From Neobacillus bataviensis LMG 21833 (GTDB lineage: Bacteria > Bacillota > Bacilli > Bacillales > Cytobacillaceae), in assembly GCF_000307875.1 (NCBI RefSeq), contig NZ_AJLS01000151.1:1-61149 (forward strand): a DNA stretch of 61,149 nt, given 5' to 3'. A model generated the notes under the pieces. That model was given only the letters and a program-made list of their open reading frames with translations. It did no database searches and was not told where the DNA came from. The position numbers and the translations under genes are program-made. Every line of letters begins with the position of its first letter. Within the stretch, counting starts at the first letter, position 1. Shown piece after piece: positions 1-9,500 of this stretch.

Positions 1-61
1 CTTTATCTCAGTTGGAGCGCTCCAGGCCATACGCCGCTGACCAGGGCGCTTGCGCTTTTCT
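1..61 (-). repeat. Truncated copy of an interspersed palindromic repeat
   Basis: This is the intergenic end of the window beyond the truB stop codon. It shares CGCTTGCGCTTTTCTT with the right end of the full-length copy at 51310-51446. Read on the minus strand it begins AGAAAAGCGCAAGCGCC, the usual edge of this element. The copy is cut by the window boundary, so its far end cannot be seen. No coding potential is visible here. Confidence 0.6.
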
Positions 62-63
62 TA

Positions 64-981
64 TTATTGGTCATTTCTCAACACTTTAACTGGTTTAAAA
101 AGTCCGGGCTTGCTTGGATGTTTTGAATAAATAGCAAGAGCGAAACCTTCGTTCGTTTCAGCGATAATGGGTCCGTTAATATTTTCTAATTGTTCTGGTA
201 TAGGTAATAGTGCACCATTTTTTACTTTCTCTGCTACTTTATCATTAATCAGTAATTTCGGCAAATGAGAAAGAGCTGTTTCTAGCGGTTTTAACACACT
301 TGAAATCGTGCCTGCTGCCATATGTTGTTCTATTTCTTCAAACGTTAAACAATCCTCCAAAGAAAATGTTGCAGATTGAACTCTTTGCAAATTAGACATA
401 TGGGCTGGGAAGCCAAGACGTTCGCCAATCATGACCGCCAACGTACGAATGTACGTTCCTTTACTGCAACTCACTTTAAAGCGAAATGAAATTTCCTCCC
501 CTAGAAAATGCTCCCTATCGTCAAGCAGCTCAATTGAATAGATGGTTACTATTCTTGTAGGACGTTCAACAACCATTCCTTTTCTTGCATATTCGTAAAG
601 CCGCACCCCTCCCACTTTTACAGCTGAAAACATAGGAGGAGTTTGTTCGATTTCGCCTGTAAGTGATTTTAGTATCTCCATGATTTCATCTCGAGAAATA
701 ATTCGATCAACCGATTTCCTTTCAACAACCTCACCTGAAGCGTCTTCAGTTGTTGTTGAAAAGCCAAGAGTCACTTCCCCCTCGTAAGCTTTTCCGGCAT
801 CCGTTATGTACTCAGCAACCTTCGTTGCTTTCCCAACGCAAATAGGCAGAACACCGGTCACATCAGGATCGAGTGTCCCTGTATGTCCTACCTTCTTCGT
901 TTTCAAAATCTTTCTTAACTTAAAAACACAATCGTGCGAGGTTAACCCAGCAGGCTTAAATAGCGGTAATATCCCTTCCAA
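64..981 (-). CDS. truB: tRNA pseudouridine(55) synthase TruB
   Basis: TruB isomerises U55 to pseudouridine in the T-loop of tRNAs. The 305-residue product has the family motif GHTGTLDP at residues 32-39, with Asp38 as the expected catalytic aspartate, followed by the KATKVAEY segment and a C-terminal PUA-like region. A TTG start at 981 is preferred because AGGAG lies 8 bases before it. An upstream in-frame GTG at 999 would place that ribosome site inside the gene. The N-terminus MEGILPLFKPAGLTSHDC also matches the usual family start. It follows rbfA but is separated from it by a strong intrinsic terminator, so it may need read-through or its own promoter. In B. subtilis ribC follows; here the window ends. 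Confidence 0.95.
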   Translation of the reverse strand: MEGILPLFKPAGLTSHDCVFKLRKILKTKKVGHTGTLDPDVTGVLPICVGKATKVAEYITDAGKAYEGEVTLGFSTTTEDASGEVVERKSVDRIISRDEIMEILKSLTGEIEQTPPMFSAVKVGGVRLYEYARKGMVVERPTRIVTIYSIELLDDREHFLGEEISFRFKVSCSKGTYIRTLAVMIGERLGFPAHMSNLQRVQSATFSLEDCLTFEEIEQHMAAGTISSVLKPLETALSHLPKLLINDKVAEKVKNGALLPIPEQLENINGPIIAETNEGFALAIYSKHPSKPGLFKPVKVLRNDQ

Positions 982-1012
982 GATAAAATCTCCTAACACT
1001 ATAGTTTTATCG

Positions 1013-1041
1013 AAAAAAATGGATAGACGGTTGTCTATCCA
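1013..1041 (-). terminator. Intrinsic terminator between rbfA and truB
   Basis: A 10-bp perfect stem (TGGATAGAC paired with GTCTATCCA, plus a closing A-T) with a 4-base loop is followed on the minus strand by seven T residues. It begins about 15 bases after the rbfA stop codon. It should end much of the nusA-infB operon transcript before truB. Confidence 0.85.
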
Positions 1042-1055
1042 CTTTTCATAAGATA

Positions 1056-1427
1056 TTATTCTTCCTCGTTCTTTTCCAACGGTTTGTCATCCGTATGCAA
1101 TTGATGAAGAAGCGTTTCAATGTGATTTCCATAATTGATGGATTCATCCCATTCGAAAATAATTTCCGGTGTTTTCCGCAGTCGAATACGATGGCCAATT
1201 TCTGTCCTAATAAAGCCTTTAGCTTTTGCCAGGCCTTTTAAGGTATTCTCCTTTTGCTCGTCATCACCTAATACAGATATAAACACTTTTGCTTGTTGTA
1301 GATCTCCTGTTACTTGAACGTCAGTAACCGTCACAAAGCCGATCCGTGGATCTTTAATTTTACGACCGATGATGTCACTAAGTTCTTTTTTCATTTGTTC
1401 TCCAACACGATTTGCTCTGTGGCTCAA
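1056..1427 (-). CDS. rbfA: 30S ribosome-binding factor RbfA
   Basis: RbfA is a KH-type protein that binds the immature 30S subunit and helps 16S rRNA 5'-end maturation, notably in the cold. The 123-residue product carries the family segments RANRVGEQMKKEL, KDPRIGFVTVTDV and RLRKTPEIIFEWDES over its full usual length. The TTG at 1427 is chosen as start: AAGAGGTG lies 6 bases upstream and MSHRANRVGEQ matches the B. subtilis N-terminus. The GTG at 1436 overlaps the ribosome site. It is the last gene of the rimP-to-rbfA operon, 17 bases after ylxP. Confidence 0.95.
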   Translation of the reverse strand: MSHRANRVGEQMKKELSDIIGRKIKDPRIGFVTVTDVQVTGDLQQAKVFISVLGDDEQKENTLKGLAKAKGFIRTEIGHRIRLRKTPEIIFEWDESINYGNHIETLLHQLHTDDKPLEKNEEE

Positions 1428-1444
1428 TACATTCACCTCTTAAG

Positions 1445-1726
1445 TTAAAGCCAATCAATCTCGGTGATTGTTCTTTCTATTTCTGGAAATGAGTCGATTA
1501 GTTTTAATGCATTTTGCAATTCATGCTCCGTGGAAACCTTTGAAGAGGTAACGACAGCAATGGCTATTTTCGTTCTTTGCCATACATCCTGATAATCCAC
1601 CTCTGCCACGGATACATTAAATTTCTGCTTTAACCGAGTAAGAATTCGCTGCAAAACAGCCCGCTTCTCTTTTAAAGAATGCGCATCATAAATCATACAC
1701 TCACATTCCACTATACCGACAATCAT
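1445..1726 (-). CDS. ylxP: YlxP, DUF503 family protein
   Basis: This is a 93-residue protein of the DUF503 (YlxP) family, conserved in the nusA-infB operon of Firmicutes and of uncertain molecular function. The visible family features are the start MIVGIVECEC, the SLKEKRAVLQRI helix and the closing SFPEIERTITEIDWL segment. Its start codon overlaps the infB stop by four bases (ATGA), so translation is probably coupled. Its place between infB and rbfA suggests a role near ribosome function, which is inference from context only. Confidence 0.9.
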   Translation of the reverse strand: MIVGIVECECMIYDAHSLKEKRAVLQRILTRLKQKFNVSVAEVDYQDVWQRTKIAIAVVTSSKVSTEHELQNALKLIDSFPEIERTITEIDWL

Positions 1727-4041
1727 TTCCGTTCAATTTCTTCCATTACATATGCTTCAATGATATCTCCTTCTTTAACATCATTAAAGTTTTTAATGGT
1801 TATTCCACATTCATAGCCTTGTGCCACTTCTTTAGCATCGTCTTTAAAACGTTTTAAGGCATCAATTTGGCCTTCAAATATGACAACCCCATTACGAATT
1901 AAGCGAATACCGCTATCACGGGTAATTTTACCATCCGTTACATATGATCCCGCAATCGTTCCGACCTTTGACACCTTGAAGGTTTGACGGATTTCTGCTT
2001 GACCAATAATTTTTTCTGCAAACTCTGGATCAAGCATCCCTTTCATTGCGGCTTCAATCTCTTCGATTACTTTATAAATAATTCTGTGAAGACGGACATC
2101 CACTTTTTCCGCCTCTGCAGCACGTTTCGCATTTACATCCGGTCGAACATTAAAGCCGATAACAATCGCATTTGAAGCAGCAGCAAGGGAGATATCCGAT
2201 TCATTAATCGCACCTGCACCACTGTGAATGATTTTGATATTAACACCTTGGACATCTATTTTTTTCAAGGAAGCTGCAACGGCTTCAGCTGAACCTTGAA
2301 CATCCGCTTTTAAGATGATGTTCAGATCCTTCATTTCACCTTGCTTCAATTGTTCAAATAGATTTTCTAAACTAACGATAGATTTTTCACCACGTTGTGC
2401 AGCTAATGCTTGCCCAGCACGTGCTTCCCCAACTTGGCGGGCTGTTTTCTCATCCTCAAATACTACAAAACGATCTCCGGCCTGCGGAACATCACTTAGT
2501 CCAGTAATTTCAACGGGAGTGGACGGCTCTGCCTCTTTTACACGGCGGCCTTTGTCATTCACCATTGCCCGAACTCGACCATGGGTATTCCCCACAACAA
2601 TTGGATCACCAATTTTAAGAGTACCGTTTTGTACAAGCAAGGTTGCAACTGAACCGCGTCCCTTGTCTAATTGTGCTTCAATAACGGTTCCAACAGCCTT
2701 GCGTTTAGGATTTGCTTTATATTCCTCTACTTCACCAACAAGAAGGATCATTTCAAGCAGGTTATCAATTCCTTCGCCTGTTTTTGCGGAAAGCGGCACA
2801 AAAATAGTATCCCCACCCCATGCTTCTGCTACTAATCCGTGCTCTGTCAATTCCTGCATAACACGATCGGCATTTGCAGCTTCTTTATCCATTTTATTAA
2901 CAGCAACAATAATTGGAACCTCGGCAGCCTTAGCATGGTTAATTGCTTCAACCGTTTGTGGCATAACACCGTCATCAGCAGCAACAACAAGAATGGTAAT
3001 ATCGGTAATTTTTGCACCACGTGCACGCATGGTTGTAAACGCAGCATGTCCTGGTGTATCAAGGAAAGTAATTTTCTTTCCGTTTTCAACTACTTGATAG
3101 GCACCGATATGCTGTGTAATCCCACCAGCTTCTCCTTCGGTTACCTTCGTGTTTCGAATTGAATCGAGTAATGTAGTTTTACCGTGGTCAACATGCCCCA
3201 TGATGGTAACAACTGAAGGTCTTTCAACTAGAGATTCAGCTGAATCTTCTGTAAAGTAAACTTCAAGATCCGTTGTATCAATCTTAATTTCTTCTTCAAC
3301 CTCAACTCCGTACTCACCGGCGATCAATTCAATTGCATCTTTGTCTAAAACTTGATTTATGGTTGCCATTACCCCAAGTAAAAAGAGCTTTTTAATGATT
3401 TCAGAAGGTTCACGGTAGATCTTTTTCGCTAGCTCTCCCACTGTTAGAGATTCACTAAAGGTAATTTTAGCCGGAAGCTCTTTTTCTTTTCTCTTCACAG
3501 GCTGAGTTTGCTGTACAGGTGTATGAGATTTTTTCTTTTTATTATTATGATTGTTATTACGATTTTGGTAATTATTAAAAGGTCTTGCCTTTGCCTTATC
3601 AGCATTATTAAACACTTTATTTTCTTTTGATTGAGATTCCTGGTTTTGCTTTTTGCCTTCAACCTTTTTTGGTGGTGAGACAACCTTTACCTTGCTTGGA
3701 GCAGTATTTTTATCTGCTGCCTCCTCAAATGCTTTAGGTGTTTTGGACTGCACTTGAGGTTTCTTAGTTGATGACTGAACCGGGCGACTCTGATTAGGAC
3801 GATTTTGCTGTCCTGCAGGGCGCGCATTGGTGCGGTTCTGTGAACCAGTATTATTCGGTTTTTGTTGTGATGGAGTTGTTTCTTTTTTATTATAGGCTGC
3901 ATCAAGTTTTTTAATATCTGCATCTTCTATTGTTGCCATATGATTGGAGACCTCTATATTCATTTCTTTTAATTTATTGATAATTTCTTTACTTGATATA
4001 TTGTGTTTCTTTGCGTATTCATAAACACGGATTTTACTCAT
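1723..4041 (-). CDS. infB: Translation initiation factor IF-2
   Basis: IF-2 is the GTPase that places fMet-tRNA in the 30S P site and promotes subunit joining. The product is 772 residues. An N-terminal IF2N module is at about 1-50, followed by a low-complexity linker rich in Lys, Gln, Asn and Pro at about 52-185. A second IF2N-like module spans about 192-245. The G domain has GHVDHGKT at 282-289 followed by DTPGHAAF and NKMD, and domains II-IV follow (including the GECxxG-like YECGI near the C-terminus). The linker makes it longer than the B. subtilis protein. It lies 19 bases after ylxQ and overlaps ylxP by four bases. Confidence 0.98.
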   Translation of the reverse strand: MSKIRVYEYAKKHNISSKEIINKLKEMNIEVSNHMATIEDADIKKLDAAYNKKETTPSQQKPNNTGSQNRTNARPAGQQNRPNQSRPVQSSTKKPQVQSKTPKAFEEAADKNTAPSKVKVVSPPKKVEGKKQNQESQSKENKVFNNADKAKARPFNNYQNRNNNHNNKKKKSHTPVQQTQPVKRKEKELPAKITFSESLTVGELAKKIYREPSEIIKKLFLLGVMATINQVLDKDAIELIAGEYGVEVEEEIKIDTTDLEVYFTEDSAESLVERPSVVTIMGHVDHGKTTLLDSIRNTKVTEGEAGGITQHIGAYQVVENGKKITFLDTPGHAAFTTMRARGAKITDITILVVAADDGVMPQTVEAINHAKAAEVPIIVAVNKMDKEAANADRVMQELTEHGLVAEAWGGDTIFVPLSAKTGEGIDNLLEMILLVGEVEEYKANPKRKAVGTVIEAQLDKGRGSVATLLVQNGTLKIGDPIVVGNTHGRVRAMVNDKGRRVKEAEPSTPVEITGLSDVPQAGDRFVVFEDEKTARQVGEARAGQALAAQRGEKSIVSLENLFEQLKQGEMKDLNIILKADVQGSAEAVAASLKKIDVQGVNIKIIHSGAGAINESDISLAAASNAIVIGFNVRPDVNAKRAAEAEKVDVRLHRIIYKVIEEIEAAMKGMLDPEFAEKIIGQAEIRQTFKVSKVGTIAGSYVTDGKITRDSGIRLIRNGVVIFEGQIDALKRFKDDAKEVAQGYECGITIKNFNDVKEGDIIEAYVMEEIERK

Positions 4042-4060
4042 TATTTCACCCCCGCTAGAT

Positions 4061-4363
4061 TTAATCGAGCAACGTTACCAGTTTTTTTGCAAATCCATCA
4101 TCCAAAACAGCTACAACAACGCGGGCTTCTTTGCCAATTGCTTGACCAAGAAGATGGCGATTTTCCACCTTTTTTAATGGAACCTGATAGGAATTACATT
4201 TATCTGAAATTTTTTTAGTCGTATTGTCAGACGCATCTGCGGCTAATAAAACGAGCTTCGCCTTTCCGTTCCGTATTTCTTTAACGGCAAGCTCTTCACC
4301 TGATATGATTTTACGCGCTCGATTGGCCAAGCCAAGTAATGACATCCATTGATTTTGTTTCAT
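4061..4363 (-). CDS. ylxQ: L7Ae-family ribosomal protein YlxQ
   Basis: This 100-residue member of the L7Ae/L30e/Gadd45 family binds kink-turn RNA in B. subtilis, where YlxQ is described as an L7Ae homologue. The sequence has the family features GLANRARKIISGEE near the start, AKLVLLAADAS in the middle and NRHLLGQAIGKEARVVVAVL near the end. It sits 8 bases after ylxR and 19 before infB in the nusA operon. Its cellular target cannot be read from the sequence. Confidence 0.92.
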   Translation of the reverse strand: MKQNQWMSLLGLANRARKIISGEELAVKEIRNGKAKLVLLAADASDNTTKKISDKCNSYQVPLKKVENRHLLGQAIGKEARVVVAVLDDGFAKKLVTLLD

Positions 4364-4372
4364 GTTGGATTG

Positions 4373-4654
4373 TCAGTTCTCCTTCTCTAATAGCTCAAGT
4401 AGTTCTTCATAAATAGAATCATTAATCGAAACCTCTAAAAGATTTGATAAGGTGTTTTTTTTCTTGGCTAGTAAAACTGCTTCTTTGTCCCTTGAAAGGT
4501 AGGCGCCTCTTCCGGACTTTTTCCCTGTCAAATCGATGGATACGTCGCCTTCTTTAGAGCGAACGATGCGAACGAGTTCTTTTTTCGGTTTCATTTCACC
4601 GGTAGCCACACATTTGCGCATTGGAACTTTTTTTCTAGTGTTCACACGTTTCAC
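4373..4654 (-). CDS. ylxR: YlxR, DUF448 RNA-binding family
   Basis: A 93-residue basic protein of the YlxR (DUF448) family, which lies next to nusA in most Firmicutes and is proposed to bind nucleic acid. It carries the family signature MRKCVATGEMKPKKEL at about residues 12-27 and the GRGAYL loop further on. It begins five bases after the nusA stop, so co-translation is likely. The precise function is unsettled. An RNA-related role is suggested by the fold and by the neighbours nusA and ylxQ. Confidence 0.9.
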   Translation of the reverse strand: MKRVNTRKKVPMRKCVATGEMKPKKELVRIVRSKEGDVSIDLTGKKSGRGAYLSRDKEAVLLAKKKNTLSNLLEVSINDSIYEELLELLEKEN

Positions 4655-4659
4655 CTCAC

Positions 4660-5784
4660 CTAATCGTCTATCCCATCTTCATAATCAAAATCGGTATCAA
4701 CCTGATCATCAAACAGCCTAATGGTTTCTTCACGTGGATAAATTCCTAGTTCACGTGCTTCCGCTTCCGATTTGATGTCAATTTTCCAGCCTGTTAATTT
4801 CGCAGCAAGGCGGGCGTTTTGTCCCCGCTTCCCGATTGCCAATGAAAGCTGATAATCTGGGACAACGACTGTTGTTGCTTTTTCATTTTCGTTCACCATT
4901 ACATCAAGAACTTTAGAAGGACTCAGTGAATTAGCCACAAAAACAACAGGATCGTCAGACCACTTCACAATATCAATTTTTTCACCCTTTAATTCATTGA
5001 CCACCGCTTGAACCCGAGTACCTTTTGGTCCAACACATGAACCAACAGGATCAACCTCTTGATTATCTGAATGAACGGAAATCTTCGAACGGTCGCCAGC
5101 TTCACGTGCTACTGATTTAATTTCTACTGTGCCATCGTAAATTTCAGGCACTTCTATTTCAAATAAACGTTTTAATAATCCTGGATGGGTTCGTGATACG
5201 AAAATTTGCGGACCTTTTGTGGTTTTTTCAACCTTTGTAATAAATACCTTGATTCGATCATGCGGCTTATATCGTTCATTAGGCATTTGTTCATTAACCG
5301 GTAATAATGCTTCTATTTTTCCAAGGCTGACATAAATAAATTTAGAATCTAACCTTTGGACAATACCCGTCATGATATCTTCTTCACGATCGATAAATTC
5401 AGAATAAATAATTCCTCTTTCAGCTTCTCTTACACGCTGGGTTACAACTTGTTTAGCTGTTTGCGCTGCAATCCTGCCGAAATCTTTTGGCGTTACTTCC
5501 ATTTCGACAACATCTTCTACTTGGTAATTCGGATTAATACGCACAGCATCTTCCAAAGATATTTCAAGACGTGGGTCAAATACCTGATCCACCACTTCTT
5601 TTCTGGCAAAAACCCGCATTGAACCGGCTTGTAAATTCATGTCGATGCGGACATTTTGTGCCTGATTAAAATTACGGCGGTATGCTGATACCAGTGCCGC
5701 CTCAATTGCATCAATTAAAATGTCCCTGGAAATACCTTTCTCTCTTTCCAGAATTGTAAGAGCATCTAATAATTCGCTGCTCAT
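4660..5784 (-). CDS. nusA: Transcription termination/antitermination factor NusA
   Basis: NusA binds RNA polymerase and controls pausing and intrinsic termination. The 374-residue product matches the short Bacillus form. The N-terminal polymerase-binding domain is at about 1-125, an S1 domain starts near 135 (GIVQRLDSKFIYVSLG), and two KH domains follow (CVGPKGTRVQAVVNEL and LAIGKRGQNARLAAKL). The acidic repeats of enterobacterial NusA are absent, as expected. It is the second gene of the operon. A leader hairpin upstream of rimP could make the operon sensitive to NusA itself. Confidence 0.98.
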   Translation of the reverse strand: MSSELLDALTILEREKGISRDILIDAIEAALVSAYRRNFNQAQNVRIDMNLQAGSMRVFARKEVVDQVFDPRLEISLEDAVRINPNYQVEDVVEMEVTPKDFGRIAAQTAKQVVTQRVREAERGIIYSEFIDREEDIMTGIVQRLDSKFIYVSLGKIEALLPVNEQMPNERYKPHDRIKVFITKVEKTTKGPQIFVSRTHPGLLKRLFEIEVPEIYDGTVEIKSVAREAGDRSKISVHSDNQEVDPVGSCVGPKGTRVQAVVNELKGEKIDIVKWSDDPVVFVANSLSPSKVLDVMVNENEKATTVVVPDYQLSLAIGKRGQNARLAAKLTGWKIDIKSEAEARELGIYPREETIRLFDDQVDTDFDYEDGIDD

Positions 5785-5827
5785 TTCCTTGTATCCCCCT
5801 AATCTTCTTCAATTTTTATTTTTTTCT

Positions 5828-6298
5828 CTACGAAAAAATAACCGCAAGTCGTGCATTCGCTACTTTTTCAAATGGAATATCAATCATTTTTTTGCGTGTC
5901 TTAATCTTAACTTCAATTTTGACAAGTTGACCATCAAATTCAAGTAAAGTCCCCTCGAAGCTTTTTTCACCATTAATCGGTTCATAGGTTTTAATAAAAA
6001 CATTTTTACCGATTGCCTTTTCGAAATCTTTTTCTTTTTTTAATGGACGCTCGGCACCTGGAGAAGACACTTCAAGAAAGTAGTTATGGGGAATCGGGTC
6101 AATCTCATCGAGTTTTTCACTTAGCCGCTCACTAACTAAACCGCAATCCTCAATATCCACACCAGTATCTTTATCAATATAAACACGAAGGAACCAGCTT
6201 TTTCCTTCCTTTACATACTCAATATCAACTAATTCCAGACCAAGCTCTTGAAAAATTGGTGTCGCCAGTTCTTCTACAACTTCCGTTACTTTGCTCAT
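5828..6298 (-). CDS. rimP: Ribosome maturation factor RimP
   Basis: RimP binds the free 30S subunit and assists 3'-domain assembly of 16S rRNA. The 156-residue protein has the N-terminal alpha/beta domain with LELVDIEYVKEGKSWFLRVY and GVDIEDCGLVSERL, the motif YFLEVSSPGAERPLKK, and a C-terminal SH3-like barrel. It is the first gene of the rimP-nusA-ylxR-ylxQ-infB-ylxP-rbfA operon, behind a strong sigma-A promoter at 6451-6479 and a leader hairpin. Confidence 0.96.
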   Translation of the reverse strand: MSKVTEVVEELATPIFQELGLELVDIEYVKEGKSWFLRVYIDKDTGVDIEDCGLVSERLSEKLDEIDPIPHNYFLEVSSPGAERPLKKEKDFEKAIGKNVFIKTYEPINGEKSFEGTLLEFDGQLVKIEVKIKTRKKMIDIPFEKVANARLAVIFS

Positions 6299-6394
6299 GC
6301 TTTCCCTCCTTTACGAACTATTTCACCCATATTCTATGTAGTTCACGGAAAGTTTTATCAATTTACTCATCAAAAACCTTTATAACAAAGACGA

Positions 6395-6416
6395 AAGAGT
6401 GGGTTTCCCCACTCTT
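6395..6416 (-). promoter_or_regulatory. Leader hairpin of the rimP-nusA operon, possible attenuator
   Basis: A 9-bp perfect stem (AAGAGTGGG paired with CCCACTCTT, 4-base loop) lies about 30 bases downstream of the predicted transcription start and about 95 bases before rimP. The run that follows on the minus strand is broken (TTTCGTCTTTG). This is the profile of a weak terminator that depends on NusA. From memory, NusA-dependent autoregulation of this operon has been reported in B. subtilis. The hairpin may also finish polC transcripts, since no other terminator is visible after polC. Confidence 0.55.
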
Positions 6417-6450
6417 GAACACGAGAGTATTTCTTAGTATTTCCAATAAA

Positions 6451-6479
6451 ACTATACCATAACCATAATATATATGCAA
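6451..6479 (-). promoter_or_regulatory. Sigma-A promoter of the rimP-nusA-infB operon
   Basis: On the minus strand, TTGCAT (6474-6479) and TATAGT (6451-6456) are separated by exactly 17 bases. The promoter lies between the polC stop and rimP, and drives the leader that contains the hairpin at 6395-6416. Confidence 0.7.
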
Positions 6480-6520
6480 ATGCAACCAATACAGAAGCGC
6501 TTTGCTAACGGGATTCTCAC

Positions 6521-9500
6521 TTAAAACAAAGACAGCTGATTTTGCTCAGGAAGTGATTTTAAGCAGCCCTGTTTGTCCAAATATTCAAGTATGGTCTTAG
6601 ATACTTTACCGCGTTGCTGCAGATCTTCTTTTGATAAAAATTCACCATCTCCTCTAGCCTTTACGATATTATAGGCCGCATTTGTTCCCAAACCAGGGAT
6701 GGAATTAAACGGAGGGATTAGGGAATTTCCATCAATGATAAATTCCGATGCATCTGAGTGATAGAGATCATAGTTTTGGAATACAAAACCTCTTTCGGTC
6801 ATTTCAAGTGCCAATTCAAGCACAGTTAACAGGTTTTTCTCTTTATTTGATACCTCAAGACCTTTTGCATTAATTTCTTCTATTTTTGCGCGAATCGCCT
6901 CTCCGCCTCTTGACATGGTTTCAATATCGAAATCCTCTGCCCGGACCGTAAAGTAGGCTGCATAATATAAAAGTGGAAGATGAACTTTAAAATAAGCAAT
7001 CCTTACAGCCATTAATACATACGCTGCTGCGTGCGCCTTCGGGAACATATATTTAATCTTTTTACAGGAGTCAATATACCATTCCGGTACCTCATTTTTT
7101 CGCATTTCCGCTTCCATTTCTTCGCTCAGGCCTTTACCTTTACGGACAGATTCCATAATTTTAAAAGCAAAAGAAGGATCGAGACCCTGATAGATCAAGT
7201 AAACCATGATATCATCACGACAACCGATAACTTCACTAAGATTACAAATTCTATTATGAATTAATTCTTGGGCATTCCCGAGCCAAACATCGGTACCGTG
7301 CGACAGACCGGAAATCTGGACAAGTTCTGAGAATGTAGTCGGTTTCGTATCTTCAAGCATTTGCCGAACAAATCTAGTCCCAAACTCTGGGATACCCAGT
7401 GTACCTGTTTTACACATGATTTGTTGTTCCGTTACCCCAAGGGATTCGGTATTGCTAAAAATCTTCATGACTTCAGGGTCGTCTGTTGGAATTGTTTTTG
7501 GGTCAATTCCACTAAGATCTTGAAGCATCCGAATCACGGTCGGATCATCATGGCCCAGAATATCAAGCTTCAGAACATTATCATGGATGGAATGGAAATC
7601 AAAATGGGTTGTTTTCCATTCGGAATTTCGATCATCTGCAGGGAATTGAATCGGTGAAAAATCATAAACATCCATGTAATCAGGGATAACTATAATACCA
7701 CCTGGGTGCTGACCAGTCGTTCTTTTTACACCAGTACAGCCTGATGCGAGTCGTTCTACTTCTGCATTCCGCATTTGCAAATTATTATCCTGCTGATAGG
7801 CTTTTACATAACCGAATGCTGTTTTATCGGCAACCGTACCGATTGTCCCTGCTCGAAATACTTTATCTTCTCCAAATAGAACCTTCGTATAGTTATGGGC
7901 ACGCGGCTGGTACTCCCCCGAAAAGTTCAAATCAATATCGGGTACCTTGTCCCCTTTAAAACCGAGAAAGGTTTCAAATGGAATATCGTGTCCATCCTTC
8001 CGGTATTTTTCCCCACAATTGGGACAATCTTTATCAGGTAGATCAAATCCAGAGCCAACTGATCCATCGTTGAAGAACTCGGATTGCTTACATATTGGGC
8101 ATACATAATGTGGCGGCAATGGGTTAACCTCGGTAATTTCCGTCATCGTGGCAACCAATGACGAGCCGACAGATCCCCGCGATCCAACCAGGTAACCATC
8201 ATCAAGTGATTTTTTTACAAGTTTATGGGAAATTAAATAAATTACCGCAAATCCATGCCCGATGATACTTTTAAGTTCTTTTTCTAAACGAGCTTCCACA
8301 ATTTCCGGAAGCGGTTCACCATAAATTTTATGGGCCATTTCATAACTCATTTGGCGCATCTCTTCTTCTGCGCCTTCAATTTTCGGTGTATATAAATCGT
8401 CTTTAATAGGTTTAATGTTCTCCACCATATCGGCAACTTTATTCGTATTAGTAACCACGATTTCCTTTGCCTTTTCCGCTCCCAAAAAAGAAAAAGCATC
8501 GAGCATCTCATTGGTTGTGCGGAAATGAACGTCCGGCAGTTCATGGCGGTTTAGCGGGTTCGCCCCACCTTGTGAGTTAACTAAGATTTTTCGATAGATT
8601 TTATCGTTTTCATTTAAATAATGGACATTTCCCGTTGCGACGACAGGCAGGCCTAATTTATCGCCAAGAATCACAATTTTACTAATAATATCTTCCATCG
8701 CTTTTTCATCGCGGACTAATTCCATTTCAATTAATGGCGCATTAACTTCTTTTGGCATGACCTCAAGATAGTCGTAAAAGCGGGCATGCGCCTCTACCTC
8801 TTCAGGTGACTTTTGCATCATCCCTTCAAATACTTCACCCTTGTTACATGCTGAACCAACAAGAATGCCATCGCGGTATTTTTGGAGAACCGATCTCGGG
8901 ATTCTCGGAACTCTATAAAAATACTCAATATGGGAGATCGAAACAAGTTTAAATAAGTTTTTTAAGCCATGTTCATTTTGTGCTAAAAGCGTGCAATGAT
9001 AGGGGCGAGCTCGTTGATAGGCATTCCCTTTTCCCATATTATCGTTAAATTCATCATGATATTCAATTCCCTTTTCAAGGGCATCTTTTAGCATTTTTAA
9101 GAGTAAATAGCCCGTTGCTTCCGCATCATAAATGGCACGGTGATGCTGGGTTAATTCGATATCAAACTTCTTAGTCAGTGTATTTAAGCGATGGTTTTTC
9201 ATTTCTGGATAGAGGAATCGTCCAAGCTCAAGTGTATCAATGACGGGATTTTCCGCCTTCTCCAATCCAATCTTTTTATAGCCAACATTTAGAAACCCCA
9301 TATCAAAGGATGCATTATGGGCTACCAAAACTGCGTCTCCTATCCAATCATGGAAATCCCTTATTACCTCATCCACCTCTGGCGCAGTTTGAACCATATC
9401 ATCTGTTATACCCGTTAAATTGATGGTTGTGGCGGACAGCCGATGATGCGGATTCGCAAATGACTCAAATCGATCAATGATTTCCCCGTCCTTCACCTTT

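Noticed and set aside
2315..3097. Long plus-strand open frame opposite infB (260 codons)
   Set aside because: It is antisense to the strongly conserved infB G domain, shows no ribosome site or family motif, and has the composition expected from the mirrored codons of infB.
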